Shown here piece by piece: positions 26,389 through 36,116 of a stretch of DNA of 64,000 bases. Each line of letters opens with the position of its first letter. Positions within the stretch are counted from its first letter, which is position 1. Source of the DNA: JAIBJN01 sp963811635 (GTDB lineage Bacteria > Actinomycetota > Thermoleophilia > Gaiellales > Gaiellaceae); the NCBI GenBank assembly GCA_963811635.1, contig CAWESB010000015.1:124001-188000 (forward strand), in the 5' to 3' direction. The position numbers and the translations under genes were made by a program. The notes beneath the pieces are model-generated. The model had not been told where the DNA came from and did not search any database. It was given only the letters and a program-made list of their open reading frames with translations.

Positions 26389-26769
26389 ATGGCCGGCGTG
26401 TGGATGCGGCTGCTCTTCGCGTGGCTCTCGAACATCGTCGCGCTCTTCATCGCCGCCTGGATCGTGTCGGGCGTCGACTACGGGAACGACTTCTGGGTGC
26501 TGTTCATTGCCGCGCTCGTGTTCACGGTCGTGAACTGGCTCGTGCGACCGATCGTCATCCTGCTCGCCTTGCCCGCGGTTGTCCTGACGCTCGGTCTGGC
26601 GCTGATCCTCATCAACACGTTCATGCTCTACCTCACCGACTGGATCGTCCCGAGCTTCGAGACCGGCAGCTTCTGGTCGACCCTGCTCGCGGCGATCATC
26701 GTCTCGATCGTCAACCTGCTCCTCGCGCTGCTGCTGAAGCCGGACGAGACGGCACGCGAGACCCTCTAG
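26389..26769 (+). CDS. Four-helix membrane protein, phage holin family 4 / YvlD-like
   Basis: A 126-residue membrane protein with four helices. FIAAWIVSGVDYGNDFW, VNWLVRPIVILLALP and LTLGLALILINTFMLYLTD match the YvlD/phage-holin-4 superfamily, including the conserved N-x-x-x-x-P and N-x-x-x pattern. These proteins are widespread housekeeping membrane proteins of uncertain function; the holin name reflects family history rather than a lytic role. The start at 26389 could be a few codons later (ATG at 26404). It is followed 41 bases later by the cyclase gene on the same strand. Confidence 0.75.
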   Translation: MAGVWMRLLFAWLSNIVALFIAAWIVSGVDYGNDFWVLFIAALVFTVVNWLVRPIVILLALPAVVLTLGLALILINTFMLYLTDWIVPSFETGSFWSTLLAAIIVSIVNLLLALLLKPDETARETL

Positions 26770-26810
26770 CGCGTCTCAAGCGGGTGGCACTTGGAGCCGA
26801 TCATCTGCGC

Positions 26811-27833
26811 ATGGCCCAAGCCAACCGCCTCCAGGCGCTCCTGGACCTGTCGCGCTCCCTTTCGTCCAGCCTCGAGCTGCGTGAGGTCCTGCGGGAGTTC
26901 GCCACCCGGGCCGCCGAGCTGACGGGCGCGACGTCCGCCGAGCTGTCGACGTACGACCCGGCGCACGGCGATCTCGTCATGCTCGTCGAGTACCGCGGCG
27001 GGGCCGACGAGATCACCGAGAAGGGCGGCCAGGTGTACCACCTGAGCGAGTATCCGGCGACCCGCCACGTGCTCGATACGCAGGAGCCCACGCAGATCCG
27101 CGTCGACAACCCCGCCGACGACGCGGCCGAGCGCGCGCTGCTCGTGCAGCAGGGCCAGAAGTCGTTGCTGATGCTCCCGCTCGTCGCGCGCGGCGAGACG
27201 ATCGGGCTGATGGAGATCGTGGACGTGCGCGACCGCGTCTGGGACGACGCGGACGTCGAGTTCTGCCGCGCACTCTGCGACATCGTCGCCATCGCCATTC
27301 GCAACGCACGCCTCTTCGCCGAGCTGCAGGAGACTGCCGCGCGCGACAAGCTCACCGGCCTCTACAACCGGCGGCTCTTCGAGGAGCAGTTCGAGGCCGC
27401 GGTGGCCCGCAGCCTGCGCACGCAGGAGGACCTCACGCTCCTGATCGCGGACCTCGACGGGCTCAAGCGCATCAACGACGTCAGCGGCCACGTCGCGGGC
27501 GACCAGGCGCTGAGGACGCTTGCGGACGCCCTGCGCGCGACGATCCGCGCGACCGACGCTGCCTGCCGGCTCGGCGGTGACGAGTTCGCGGTCATCTTGC
27601 CCGGCTCGAGCGCCGAGGACGCGATCAAGGTCGCCGAGCGCGCGCAGGAGACGCTCGCCGAGATCGGCCACGGCCAGTTCAGCTTCTCGGGCGGGATCGC
27701 CAGGGTCACCCCGGCGAACTCGTCCGCCGAGATGGTCTATCGCTCGGCCGACCTCGCCGCGTACCGCGCCAAGGCGGCCGGGGGCGCTCGCACGCTGCTC
27801 GCGGTCGAGACCCGCGCCGCAGCCGCCGGCTAG
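26811..27833 (+). CDS. GAF-GGDEF diguanylate cyclase
   Basis: Cytoplasmic signalling protein of 340 residues predicted to make cyclic di-GMP from two GTP. A GAF sensory domain covers about residues 15-165, and after a short coiled linker (RNARLFAELQETAARDKLTGLYNRR split: LFAELQETAARDK, LTGLYNRR) the GGDEF domain runs about 175-335. The active-site signature is intact: RLGGDEFAVIL, and the upstream RATD at the usual spacing is an inhibitory I-site, so product feedback is expected. No EAL domain is fused. The ligand of the GAF domain is unknown. It converges with the ABC transporter genes, with stops overlapping. Confidence 0.92.
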   Translation: MAQANRLQALLDLSRSLSSSLELREVLREFATRAAELTGATSAELSTYDPAHGDLVMLVEYRGGADEITEKGGQVYHLSEYPATRHVLDTQEPTQIRVDNPADDAAERALLVQQGQKSLLMLPLVARGETIGLMEIVDVRDRVWDDADVEFCRALCDIVAIAIRNARLFAELQETAARDKLTGLYNRRLFEEQFEAAVARSLRTQEDLTLLIADLDGLKRINDVSGHVAGDQALRTLADALRATIRATDAACRLGGDEFAVILPGSSAEDAIKVAERAQETLAEIGHGQFSFSGGIARVTPANSSAEMVYRSADLAAYRAKAAGGARTLLAVETRAAAAG

Positions 27834-29419
27834 CCGTCCAAGAAGGTCGGGGACACCGCCCGGCGGCGCGCCTCGAGGTCGAGCAGCTCGTCGGCGTGCT
27901 CGATGAGGAGCGGGTCGTGGGTCGCACAGACCACCGCGGCGCCCGTCTCCCTCGCGAGGGAGACGAGGAGGCGGGACACGGCCAACGCGTTCGCCTGGTC
28001 GAGGCGGGCGGTCGGCTCGTCGGCGAGCAGGAGGCTCGGCCGGGCCGCGACGGCTCGGGCTACGGCGACCCGCTCGCGCTGGCCGCTGGAGAGGTCGGAG
28101 ACCCGTCGGCCCGTTGCGCCCGCCAGGCCGACGGCCGCGAGGGACTCGGCTGCACGGGCCCGCGCCTCCTCGGGCTCGACGCCGCGGAGCGAGAGGCCGA
28201 GCTCGACGTTCTCGGAGGCCGTCAGGAAGGGGACGAGCCCGCCTTCCTGGCTGATGAGCGCGACGCTCTCGGCCCGGAAGCGTGCACGGGCATCGCGGCC
28301 GAGCGACGAGACGGGCTCGCCGAGCACGTGCACCTCGCCCTGGGTCGGGAGGTCCATCCCGGCCAAGAGGTGCAGCAGCGTGGTCTTCCCGGAGCCCGAG
28401 GGGCCTGTCACCGCAGTCAGGCGGCCGCCGCGGAAGTCGGCGTCCAGCTCGACCAGCGCTGTGGCGGCCGCGGCGCCCTTCCCGTACGTGCGGGAGAGCC
28501 CGCGCACCTCTGCGACGGTCTCTCCGGGCCCGTTCGCCTCCGGGAGAGCGGCCTCCTCCGGAGCATGCACGGGTGCGGTCGTCCCTGCGGCCGCCTGAAG
28601 GAGGATTCCGTCCTCGTGCAGGCGAGCTGCTGCATGGGAGCGGATGCCGGTGCGCCGGAGCAGCTCCTCCGACAGTCGCAGCCATCCGCCGCGGCCGACC
28701 ACGATCGCCTCGTCGCCACCGTCGGCGAGCGCCGCCTCCTCGCTGACTCGTCCGTCGCGCACGCGGACGATTCGGTCGGCGACCGAGGCGGACTCGGGGT
28801 CGTGGCTGACGAGCACGGTCGTCGTGCCCGAGGCCTTGGCCAGCTCGGCGATCGCCTCGTAGACGAGGCGTGCGTTCGCCGCGTCCAGCTCTCCCGTGGG
28901 CTCGTCCGCGAGCAGGAGCCGGGGGCGATGCGCGAGCGCGGCGCACACGGCGACCCGCTGCTGCTCGCCGCCGGAGAGCTCGGTCGGGTGGGCGTCCGCA
29001 CGGTCGAGCAGGCCGACGCGCTGGAGCAGCTCGCCGGCCCGGCCGAAGCGGTCGTGCCTGGGGATGCCGGCGAGGGCGAGCTGCATCCCGACGAGCTCCC
29101 TGACCCCGAGCTCGGGCGCGAGCGCCCGCCAGTAGTGCTGATCGGCGTAGCCGAGCACCTCGGCCCGGTAGGCGGCCCGCCCGCGGCGGCCGAGGCGGGA
29201 GAGATCTCGGCCGAGCACGCGCACGCTGCCCGCGGTCGGTGTGTCGAGGGCCGCGAGCATACGGAGCAGGCTCGACTTTCCCGATCCGCTCGGGCCGAGG
29301 ACGACGCAGACCTCGCCCTCCTGTACCTCCAGCGTCAGGCCCTGGAGGGCGACCACGCCGCCTTCGGGGGCCGGGTACACGCGGAAGACGTCGCGGATCT
29401 CGACGGCTGGCTGGCTCAT
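27830..29419 (-). CDS. ABC exporter ATPase with two nucleotide-binding domains in one chain
   Basis: Two complete MacB/LolD-type ATPase domains fused head to tail in 529 residues, joined by an approximately 80-residue linker. Domain 1 has Walker A GPSGSGKSS, signature LSGGEQQRVAV and Walker B LLLADEPTGELD; domain 2 has GPSGSGKTT, LSSGQRERVAV and LLLADEPTARLD. Both therefore look catalytically able; domain 2's signature (LSSGQ) is slightly altered. The ATG at 29419 overlaps the permease stop (ATGA on the minus strand), so the two are co-translated. Partner and context imply export of a lipophilic or peptide cargo, which cannot be named. Confidence 0.92.
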   Translation of the reverse strand: MSQPAVEIRDVFRVYPAPEGGVVALQGLTLEVQEGEVCVVLGPSGSGKSSLLRMLAALDTPTAGSVRVLGRDLSRLGRRGRAAYRAEVLGYADQHYWRALAPELGVRELVGMQLALAGIPRHDRFGRAGELLQRVGLLDRADAHPTELSGGEQQRVAVCAALAHRPRLLLADEPTGELDAANARLVYEAIAELAKASGTTTVLVSHDPESASVADRIVRVRDGRVSEEAALADGGDEAIVVGRGGWLRLSEELLRRTGIRSHAAARLHEDGILLQAAAGTTAPVHAPEEAALPEANGPGETVAEVRGLSRTYGKGAAAATALVELDADFRGGRLTAVTGPSGSGKTTLLHLLAGMDLPTQGEVHVLGEPVSSLGRDARARFRAESVALISQEGGLVPFLTASENVELGLSLRGVEPEEARARAAESLAAVGLAGATGRRVSDLSSGQRERVAVARAVAARPSLLLADEPTARLDQANALAVSRLLVSLARETGAAVVCATHDPLLIEHADELLDLEARRRAVSPTFLDG

Positions 29420-32400
29420 ATGCGCCTCGAGGCTGCGGTGACGAGGGTGGCCGCCGCGAGCACGCCCGCGAGCAGGGCGGCACCTAGCACCGGCCAGGCG
29501 ACGGCGGTCCGGAGCGGCAGCTCGGTCGCGCGGGCGTCTGCGGTGACGGCGACGAGGTCGACGACGAGGAGCCCGAGCAGCGCGGCGGTCGCCAGCCCGC
29601 CGACGACGCCCACGACGACGACGACGAGGCTGCGCAGGCGGACGACTCTGCGCAAGAGCGCGGGCCTGGCGCCCTGCGCCTCCAGGTCCTGGAGCTCTCC
29701 GCGCTCGTCGCGCACGTCCGAAACGACGCCGAGGAGGACGCCGACGAGCGCCAGGCCGAGGGCGACGAGGGCCGCGGCGAGGAGCGTCAAGAGCGTGCCT
29801 CGGGCGAGCGGGTCGTTGCGCAGCGACTGCTCGAGCTCGGCGCGCGAGTCGACCGTGAGGACGTTGTACGGTGCCCGGCCGAGCTCGGCGGCAAGTTCGG
29901 CCCTCTGCTGCTCCGTGTCGGCTCCCAGCCAGACCTCGTTCGGAATGGCGATGCCGGGGCGCGCGGCGTTGAGCGCCGTCCCCAGCAGGCGCCTGTCGGC
30001 GACGACGAAGTCCTCGCGTGCGCCGGGGAAGCGCTCGGCGACCGCCGCGACCCGCGCCACGACCTGCTCGCCGCCCACCCGGAGCGCCAGGTCGCCGGTT
30101 GGCCCGGCCGCAGCGGCGACGTTCGGGGAGGCGATCACGGAGAGAGGCTGCTCGTCGCTCGGCTGCTCGGGGCGGAAGCGGGCGGCGGCCGACTCCGTCA
30201 GGGTGCCCGTGATCGTCGCGCCCTCGGGCGTCGCCTCGGCCTCGATGCCGTTCACGGCCAACCAGTCCTCGTAGCCGCCGAGGGCGATGTCGCCCTGCGG
30301 CGTGCGCGCGGTCAGGTTGCCCAGCCCCAGGCTCAGCTCGAGCGGGCGCCCTTCGCCGCCCCGCTCGGTCACCTTGACGGGAGGCGAGACCGTGAGCGCG
30401 ATGATCCGCCCGCCCCGCGCCTCGTCCGGGACGGCGACGCGCAGCACGGTCCCTTCGGGGGCAGGCTCGCCGAGCTGGAGCTGCGAGTAGCCGCCGTCGG
30501 GCGTCTCGACGCTCGCCGTGATCGTGACCGGGGGCCCCTGGGCGGGAAGCTCCAGTGTGGTCGCGTCCTCGGGGAGCACGGGGCCGCGGGGCGCTGCCTC
30601 CCCGGTCGGTCGGATGCGGGCCGCGAGCGCCTCTTGCGACAGCGCCGAGAAGTCGTCGCGCCAGCCGGTGAGCGCGGGAATCGTCTCGGGGTCGAGGCCG
30701 AGCACGGTGATGCCGGTGCGGCTGCCGGTGCTGACGTCGCCGGAGACACGCAGCACGGGCTCGACCTGCACCGAGCCGCCGAGCTCCGCGAGTCGCTCCG
30801 CGGGCGCGGCCTCGCGGACGGTGATCAGCCTGCTCAGGTCCTCCGTCAGCGTGAAGTCGAGCGGCACGGCGAACGCCGCCTGTTCCTCCTGTCCGTGCTC
30901 GAGGGTCGTGCGGTAGCTCAACGCGAAGACGGCGAGGCCGACGCTGACGAGCAGGAAGGCGGCGGCGACGGTCGCGTGGCCGGGATGCCGTGCCAGCGAG
31001 AGGGCTGCCAGGCGCAGGGAGACCGAGCGCCCACGTGAAGCCCGCTCCAGGAGCATGAGCGCGGGTCGCATGAAGCCGTGCGCACGCGACGGCGGCGACG
31101 AAGGTGACGAGCCCCGGCAGGAGAACGAGAGCGACCGATGTGCCCGACTCCGCCGCGAGCGCCTCCTGGTCGAGGTCGCCGCGCACGAGCGTGAGCACGA
31201 TGACGGCGAGGGCTCCGAGGGCTGCGGCGTCGAGGGCCGAGAACGAGCGTCCTGCCAGCGCGAGCGGCTTCGCCCGGAGGGCGGCGAGAAGGACGAGCGC
31301 AAGCGCGGCCGCCACCGCGATCGCCGCGATCAGCCCGCTCTCCGAGAGAGTCGAGTGGGCGAGCACCTCATCGATCGGGGCGCCCGCTCGCGAGGCGACC
31401 ACCGCCCCGGCGGCGCTCCCGAGCGCCCAGCCGACCGCCGTGCCTCCCGCGGCCACGACTACAGCCTCCAGCCCGGTGAAGACCGAGAGCTGCCAGCGGC
31501 GGGCGCCGAACCAGGTGAGCCGGCGCCGCGCGTCCTCGGAGTCGCGGCGCATGCTGACCGCCACCAGGACGGCGAACGCGAAGAGCAGCGCCGCCGACTC
31601 GCCGCCGACGAGCAGGAGCCGCCGGCCTGCGACCTCGCTGGCATCGGCGGCGGCGCGCAGCTCCTCGACGGGCGCGCTCAGGTCGAAGGCTCCCGAGGCG
31701 GTTTGCAGCGACGACCTCGCTCGGGCCGCGTCGGTCGCGAGTTCGTCGATCTCCCAGGCGCGCACGGTGCCCTGCTCGAGCGGGGCGACCCACGAGTAGC
31801 TGCGGTAGACGGTTTCCAGCTCGGGAGAGCCCAGGAGGCCGTCGACCCCTTCCGCGAGGATCAGCGCCGGCTGCTCGGGGCGGTGGTAGCGCGCCGCCTC
31901 GCGCAGGTTCGGGCTCAGAGCCGCCCGGTTCTGCTCGTTCTCGGCGGGGGCGATGAAGTCGCCGAAGAGGACAGGCGACTTGACGGCTGCCGTACCAACC
32001 TCGACCAGCCGGAGGCCCGGCGCGTTCGGGATCCCGCCCTCGCCGCGTATGCGAACCACCTCGCAGCGCTCGGGCTCGCAGGTGCGCGGCATCCGGCCGG
32101 AGCGAAGCGTCACCCAGTCGGAAAGGCCATCCACCGCGCCGAGGCCGACGTAGGTGCCCGCGATCGTGCTCTCCCGGAAGAGGACGAAGGACACCGGATC
32201 GTCCGGGACGACGCGGGCGAGGGTCTCGCGGGCCTGACGGTCGAGCGCAGCGTGGTCCTCGTCGAGGGCCGGGATGCCGAACCAGGCCGCGCGCACGGCC
32301 CGCTGCGCCGCGGGGATCTCCTCGACTGCGCGGCCGACGCTCTCGTCGCGGGCGACGACCGTGCCGGCGAGCACCGTCGCGAGCATCGCCGCTCCGGCAG

Positions 32401-32524
32401 CGACTCCGGCGGCGGCGAGCAGGACGGCCGGTCCGCGGTGCGTCAGCCGGATCCCGGCGAGGCGAAGGGGATAGCCGAGCCTGCGGAGGTTCCGCACGAC
32501 TCCTACGCTGCCACGCGCGCGCAC
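29416..32524 (-). CDS. FtsX/MacB-like ABC permease, split by a one-base frameshift
   Basis: Integral membrane subunit pairing with the downstream double ATPase. Reading from GTG at 32524 gives the first half (signal-anchor helix, large extracytoplasmic domain, helices with LLFAFAVLVAVSMRRDSED and others) to ACARL at about 31075. The second half continues in another frame from 31071, beginning RPALMLLERA and having the second soluble domain and helices (LLTLLAAALVALGLALVG). Removing the C opposite 31072 rejoins ARL to MRPALMLLERA, giving about 1035 residues and some ten helices. Either an assembly error or two overlapping genes is possible; the smooth junction favours one gene. Confidence 0.8.
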
Positions 32525-32555
32525 CCGCGACCACTCATGTTGCTACGCGTTTGGT

Positions 32556-32561
32556 TAAGCT
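32556..32561 (+). promoter_or_regulatory. TANNNT -10 box, leaderless-type, for the LysR gene at 32568
   Basis: TAAGCT is six bases upstream of the ATG at 32568. The gap between the LysR and permease starts is only 43 bases, so the two divergent promoters overlap. Confidence 0.5.
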
Positions 32562-32567
32562 TTGCTT

Positions 32568-33497
32568 ATGCTCGACGTCAGACGACTGCGGGTCCTGCGG
32601 GAGGTGGCACTGCGCGGCTCGATCGCGGCGGCCGCCGACTCGCTGCGTTTCACGCCGTCCGCGGTCTCCCAGCAGCTGGCGAAGCTCGAGGTGGAGGCCG
32701 GCGTGCCGCTGCTCGAGCGGGGCCCGAAGAGCGTGCGCCTCACACCGGCGGGCTGGCGCCTCGTCGAGCATGCGGAGACGATCCTCGAGCAGCTCGCCCA
32801 GGCCGAGGCGGAGCTCCGGGAGCTCGACGGCTCCCCGCCGATGCTCCGGGTCGGCTGCAACACGACCGCGGCGGTCAGCATCGTCCCCGAGGCCCTCGGC
32901 CTCTTTGCGGCCGCGCGGCCCGAGATCGAGGTGATGGTCACCGAGTCCGACCCGCTCGTCTCGCTCGCCCGCCTGCGTGTGCGCGAGCTCGATCTCGCGA
33001 TCGTCTTCGAGTACGACCACGTGCCGCTTCCGTCCGACCCGCGCGTCCATCTGGAGCTCCTGCTCGAGGAGCCGATGCGGATCGTGCTCCCGGCCGCGCA
33101 CCCCGTCGCCCGTCAGCGCGCCGTGCGGCTGCTCGACCTCGCCGACGAGACCTGGATCCGGAGCACGACGCGCTCCTCGTGCAACCCGTTCACCGAGCGG
33201 GCCTGCCGCGCGGCCGGCTTCGAGCCGCGCATTCGCTTCGAGTTCGACGACTACACGGCCATGCAGAACCTCGTCGCCTCCGGCGCCGGTGTCGCCTTCG
33301 CGCCCGACCTCGGCCTCTCGCGCCTGAATCCGGGCGTGGCCGTGCGGCCGATCGCCTTCGGGCCGAAGCGCCGCGTCCACGCCGCCTACATCACCGGTGA
33401 GGGCGACGGCCACGGCATTCCTGAGATGCTCGAAGCGCTTCGCGGCGTCGTTCTCGCTCGAGAGCCGCTCTTCCCGGCGCGCGCCGGCGCCTCCTAG
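32568..33497 (+). CDS. LysR-family transcriptional regulator
   Basis: Tetrameric DNA-binding regulator of 309 residues. The winged helix-turn-helix occupies residues 1-60, with LRFTPSAVSQQLAKLE as the recognition region, followed by the linker helix and the periplasmic-binding-protein-like effector domain (about 90-300), which has the usual two lobes. The ATG at 32568 is chosen because it follows a TAAGCT box; a TTG six bases upstream is less likely. It is divergent from the ABC permease gene, 43 bases away, which is the classic arrangement for a LysR controlling its neighbour, so it may regulate the exporter. Effector unknown. Confidence 0.92.
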   Translation: MLDVRRLRVLREVALRGSIAAAADSLRFTPSAVSQQLAKLEVEAGVPLLERGPKSVRLTPAGWRLVEHAETILEQLAQAEAELRELDGSPPMLRVGCNTTAAVSIVPEALGLFAAARPEIEVMVTESDPLVSLARLRVRELDLAIVFEYDHVPLPSDPRVHLELLLEEPMRIVLPAAHPVARQRAVRLLDLADETWIRSTTRSSCNPFTERACRAAGFEPRIRFEFDDYTAMQNLVASGAGVAFAPDLGLSRLNPGVAVRPIAFGPKRRVHAAYITGEGDGHGIPEMLEALRGVVLAREPLFPARAGAS

Positions 33498-33534
33498 CTC
33501 GTCGGTTCGCCCTTCCCCTTCCCGGGAACGTCCG

Positions 33535-33540
33535 TACCCT
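33535..33540 (+). promoter_or_regulatory. TANNNT -10 box, leaderless-type, for the sugar dehydrogenase gene
   Basis: TACCCT lies seven bases before the ATG at 33548, with no ribosome binding site in between. Confidence 0.45.
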
Positions 33541-33547
33541 GACAAGG

Positions 33548-34753
33548 ATGCGCCAGGGAAGGCTCGCAATCGGAGTCGTGCTGCTCCTCCTGGCCGCCGG
33601 CTGCACCGGAAGCTCCGGTGAGCCGTCGGGCGCGCCCGCGACCTCCGTGGGCGATGGCACGAGCGAGGCGCCCTCCGAGAGCCTTCCGGCCGAGACGGAG
33701 CCGGCGCCGAACGCCGCCAAGCCTGGGGCGGGCGGGCGTCTCGCGCTCGAGACCGTCGCCACGGGGCTCGACACACCCGTGTTCGCCGCCGCGGCTCCCG
33801 GCGAGAGGAACACCCTCTACGTCGTCGAGCAGACGGGGCGGATCCGACGGGTGAGCACGACGACCGGAAAGGTCCTCGACCCGCCATTCCTCGACATCAG
33901 CTCGAGGATCTCCAGCGGCGGCGAGCGTGGGCTTCTCTCGATGGCTTTCCACCCTGACTATGCGTCGAACGGCCTCTTCTACGTGAACTACACCGACGTC
34001 GAGGGGGACACCCGCGTGGAGGAGTACCGGGTCGAATCGCCGGGCGTGGAGCCGACTCGGGTGCGCGAGATCCTCTACGTCCCGCAGCCGTACGCGAACC
34101 ACAACGGCGGCCAGCTCCAGTTCGGCCCCGACGGGCTGCTCTACGTGGGCATGGGCGACGGCGGCGGGGGCGGCGACCCGGAGAACCGCGCGCAGGATCT
34201 CTCCAGCAGGCTCGGCAAGCTCCTGCGCCTGGACGTGGACCAGTCGAGTACGGAGTGGGAGATGATCGCCTACGGCCTTCGCAATCCCTGGCGCTTCTCG
34301 TTCGACCGCGTGACCGGCGACCTCTGGATCGGGGACGTCGGCCAGAACTCGGTCGAGGAGATCGACTTCGTCGGCCTGCCGGAGATCGACGTCGTCCACA
34401 ACTTCGGCTGGGACGTCTTCGAGGGCTCGGAGCCGTTCGAGGACAAGGTGCCCGCACCCGGCGCCAACCTCGTCGACCCGGTCGTCGAGTACTCGCACGA
34501 CTTAGGCTGCTCGGTCACGGGCGGCTACGTCTACCGTGGCGAGAAGCTGCGCAGGCAGGCGTGGGGCCGCTACTTCTTCGGCGACTACTGCTCGGGTCGG
34601 ATCTGGAGCGCCGCGCGCTGGAACCGTGAGTACACGCGCCGCGGCCATCCCTTCCAGGTGCCCGGGCTGACCTCGTTCGCGGAGGACGCGGACGGGGAGC
34701 TCTACCTCCTCTCGAGGGACGGCACCGTCCGTCGTCTCGCCGCGCGCGGCTGA
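33548..34753 (+). CDS. Lipoprotein PQQ-dependent aldose sugar dehydrogenase-like protein
   Basis: Exported beta-propeller oxidoreductase of 401 residues, of the soluble glucose dehydrogenase/YliI family that oxidises aldoses with PQQ. Lipobox LLAAGC places a lipid anchor on Cys19; a Ser/Glu/Pro-rich stretch follows, then the propeller. Landmarks include TGLDTPVFAAAAPGE, GERGLLSMAFHPDY with the catalytic-site His, NHNGGQLQFGPDGLLYVGMGDGG (shown in parts: NHNGGQLQFGPDG, LYVGMGDGG), YGLRNPWRFSFD and GGYVYRGE. Ca- and PQQ-binding residues appear conserved. No PQQ-synthesis genes are in the window, so cofactor supply is unknown. It lies between the LysR and sigma-factor genes. Confidence 0.87.
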   Translation: MRQGRLAIGVVLLLLAAGCTGSSGEPSGAPATSVGDGTSEAPSESLPAETEPAPNAAKPGAGGRLALETVATGLDTPVFAAAAPGERNTLYVVEQTGRIRRVSTTTGKVLDPPFLDISSRISSGGERGLLSMAFHPDYASNGLFYVNYTDVEGDTRVEEYRVESPGVEPTRVREILYVPQPYANHNGGQLQFGPDGLLYVGMGDGGGGGDPENRAQDLSSRLGKLLRLDVDQSSTEWEMIAYGLRNPWRFSFDRVTGDLWIGDVGQNSVEEIDFVGLPEIDVVHNFGWDVFEGSEPFEDKVPAPGANLVDPVVEYSHDLGCSVTGGYVYRGEKLRRQAWGRYFFGDYCSGRIWSAARWNREYTRRGHPFQVPGLTSFAEDADGELYLLSRDGTVRRLAARG

Positions 34754-34797
34754 CCCCGCCGGAACCCCCGTCGCCCGCTCGGTGTAGAACGGGTGCA

Positions 34798-35355
34798 GTG
34801 GGGGACCGGCCACTGGCAGACGACGAACTCCTAGCTCGGGCCAAGCAGGGTGACACCCGGGCCTACGGCAACCTCGTGGAGGAGCATCAGACGATCGCGT
34901 TTCGCACCGCGTACCTGTTGACGGGGTCGGCCGCCGACGCCGAGGACGCCGTCCAGGAGGCCTTGGTGAAGGCCTACCGGGCGCTGGGTCGGTTCCGCGC
35001 CGGCGCGCCGTTTCGCCCCTGGCTCCTCTCGATCGTGGCGAACGAGGCGCGAAACCGTCGAAGATCGGCCGGCCGGCGCGAACGGCTCGCGCTGCGCGTG
35101 GCCGAGGATCCGCTCTCGGGGGGCGCGGTCCCGTCCCCCGAGGCGGCCCTCCTGGACAAGGAGCAGCGCGAGGAGCTCCTTGCCGCCGTGAACGAGCTCC
35201 GCGAGGACGACCAGCTCGCGCTCGGGTGCCGCTACTTCCTCGGCCTCTCCGAGGAGGAGACGGCCGAGGTGCTCGGCTGGCGTCGGGGAACCGTGAAGTC
35301 GCGGACGTCGCGCGCCCTCGACCGGTTGCGTGAGCGGCTGGGGGTGGAGCCATGA
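34798..35355 (+). CDS. ECF-type RNA polymerase sigma factor
   Basis: A 185-residue group 4 sigma factor directing polymerase to a small regulon. Region 2 (about 25-90) contains DAEDAVQEALVKAYRALGRF, and region 4 (about 125-180) has CRYFLGLSEEETAEVLGWRRGTVKSRTSRALDRLRERL (given in parts: LGLSEEETAEVLG, GTVKSRTSRALDRL), a typical -35-recognising helix-turn-helix. The GTG at 34798 follows TAGAAC by seven bases. Its stop overlaps the ATG of the next gene (ATGA), which encodes a membrane protein that is probably its inhibitor. The inducing signal is unknown. Confidence 0.93.
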   Translation: MGDRPLADDELLARAKQGDTRAYGNLVEEHQTIAFRTAYLLTGSAADAEDAVQEALVKAYRALGRFRAGAPFRPWLLSIVANEARNRRRSAGRRERLALRVAEDPLSGGAVPSPEAALLDKEQREELLAAVNELREDDQLALGCRYFLGLSEEETAEVLGWRRGTVKSRTSRALDRLRERLGVEP

Positions 35356-36116
35356 CCGAGCTCGAGCGCGCCCTCATCTCGCTCGGCGACGAGCTCGCCT
35401 TCCCGGACGCCCCAGACGTCTCCACGACCGTGCTCCGACGCATCTCGGCCGGGGACGCGCCCCGCCGCCGGGTGAACCGGCGTGTCCTCGTCTTCGCTGC
35501 GGCGGCGCTCGTCGTCGCGCTCGGGGCAGCGATGGCGGTGCCGCAGGCCCGCACGGCCATCCTCGAGCTCTTCGGCCTGCGCGGCGCGACCGTGCAGCGG
35601 GTCGAGAGCCTCCCCACCGTCCCGGCGCCGAGCGCGCGGACCCTCGACCTCGGCCGCGCGGTGCCGATCGAGGACGGTCGCCCCGTCGTGGCTCCTCCCG
35701 AGGCGCTCGTTCCGGCCGCGCTCGGCGCACCCGCCGCCGCCTACGTCTCCCCGGAGCCCTACGGCCGCCGGCTGACGCTCGTCTACGAGCCCGGCGAGGG
35801 CGTGCCCCGCTCGCCGTACAGCGGCGTGGGGATCCTCGTCTCCGAGTTCGTGGGCGAGCCGGACCCGGGCTTCATCAACAAGCTCGTCGACGGCGGCACC
35901 CATGTCGAGGAGATCGAGGTGGGTTCCGACCCGGCGCTCTGGCTCGAGGGCGGGCCGCACACCGTCCTCTTCAAGGGCGCGGAGGGCCTCGTCTACGAGG
36001 ACCGCGGACGGCTCGCAGGGAACACCCTGCTCGTCGACCGGGGCGACATGCTCGTGCGGATCGAGGGTCAGGTCAGCCTCGAGCGGGCGGTCGAGATCGC
36101 CCGCTCGCTCGGCTAG
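35352..36116 (+). CDS. Membrane-bound partner of the ECF sigma factor (putative anti-sigma factor)
   Basis: A 254-residue protein with a short cytoplasmic N-terminus (about 1-42), one membrane helix near residues 44-66 (RVLVFAAAALVVALGAAMAV) and an extracytoplasmic domain (about 70-254) that resembles DUF4367-type regions found next to sigma-factor genes. I see no zinc-binding HxxxCxxC motif, so it is not a ZAS anti-sigma factor, and the regulatory role is inference from the ATGA overlap with the sigma gene and topology. It converges with the LysR gene at 36113, the stops overlapping within CTAG. Confidence 0.75.
   Translation: MTELERALISLGDELAFPDAPDVSTTVLRRISAGDAPRRRVNRRVLVFAAAALVVALGAAMAVPQARTAILELFGLRGATVQRVESLPTVPAPSARTLDLGRAVPIEDGRPVVAPPEALVPAALGAPAAAYVSPEPYGRRLTLVYEPGEGVPRSPYSGVGILVSEFVGEPDPGFINKLVDGGTHVEEIEVGSDPALWLEGGPHTVLFKGAEGLVYEDRGRLAGNTLLVDRGDMLVRIEGQVSLERAVEIARSLG

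Noticed and set aside
27830..32524. One 1564-residue fusion of permease and ATPases
   Set aside because: The frame is continuous only by chance; the middle third (about 29420-31070) is nonsense Arg/Pro-rich sequence in this frame while the real permease half lies in another frame.
35352..36116. Zinc-binding (ZAS) anti-sigma factor
   Set aside because: The HxxxCxxC motif is absent; only the position next to the sigma gene and the topology suggest a regulatory role.
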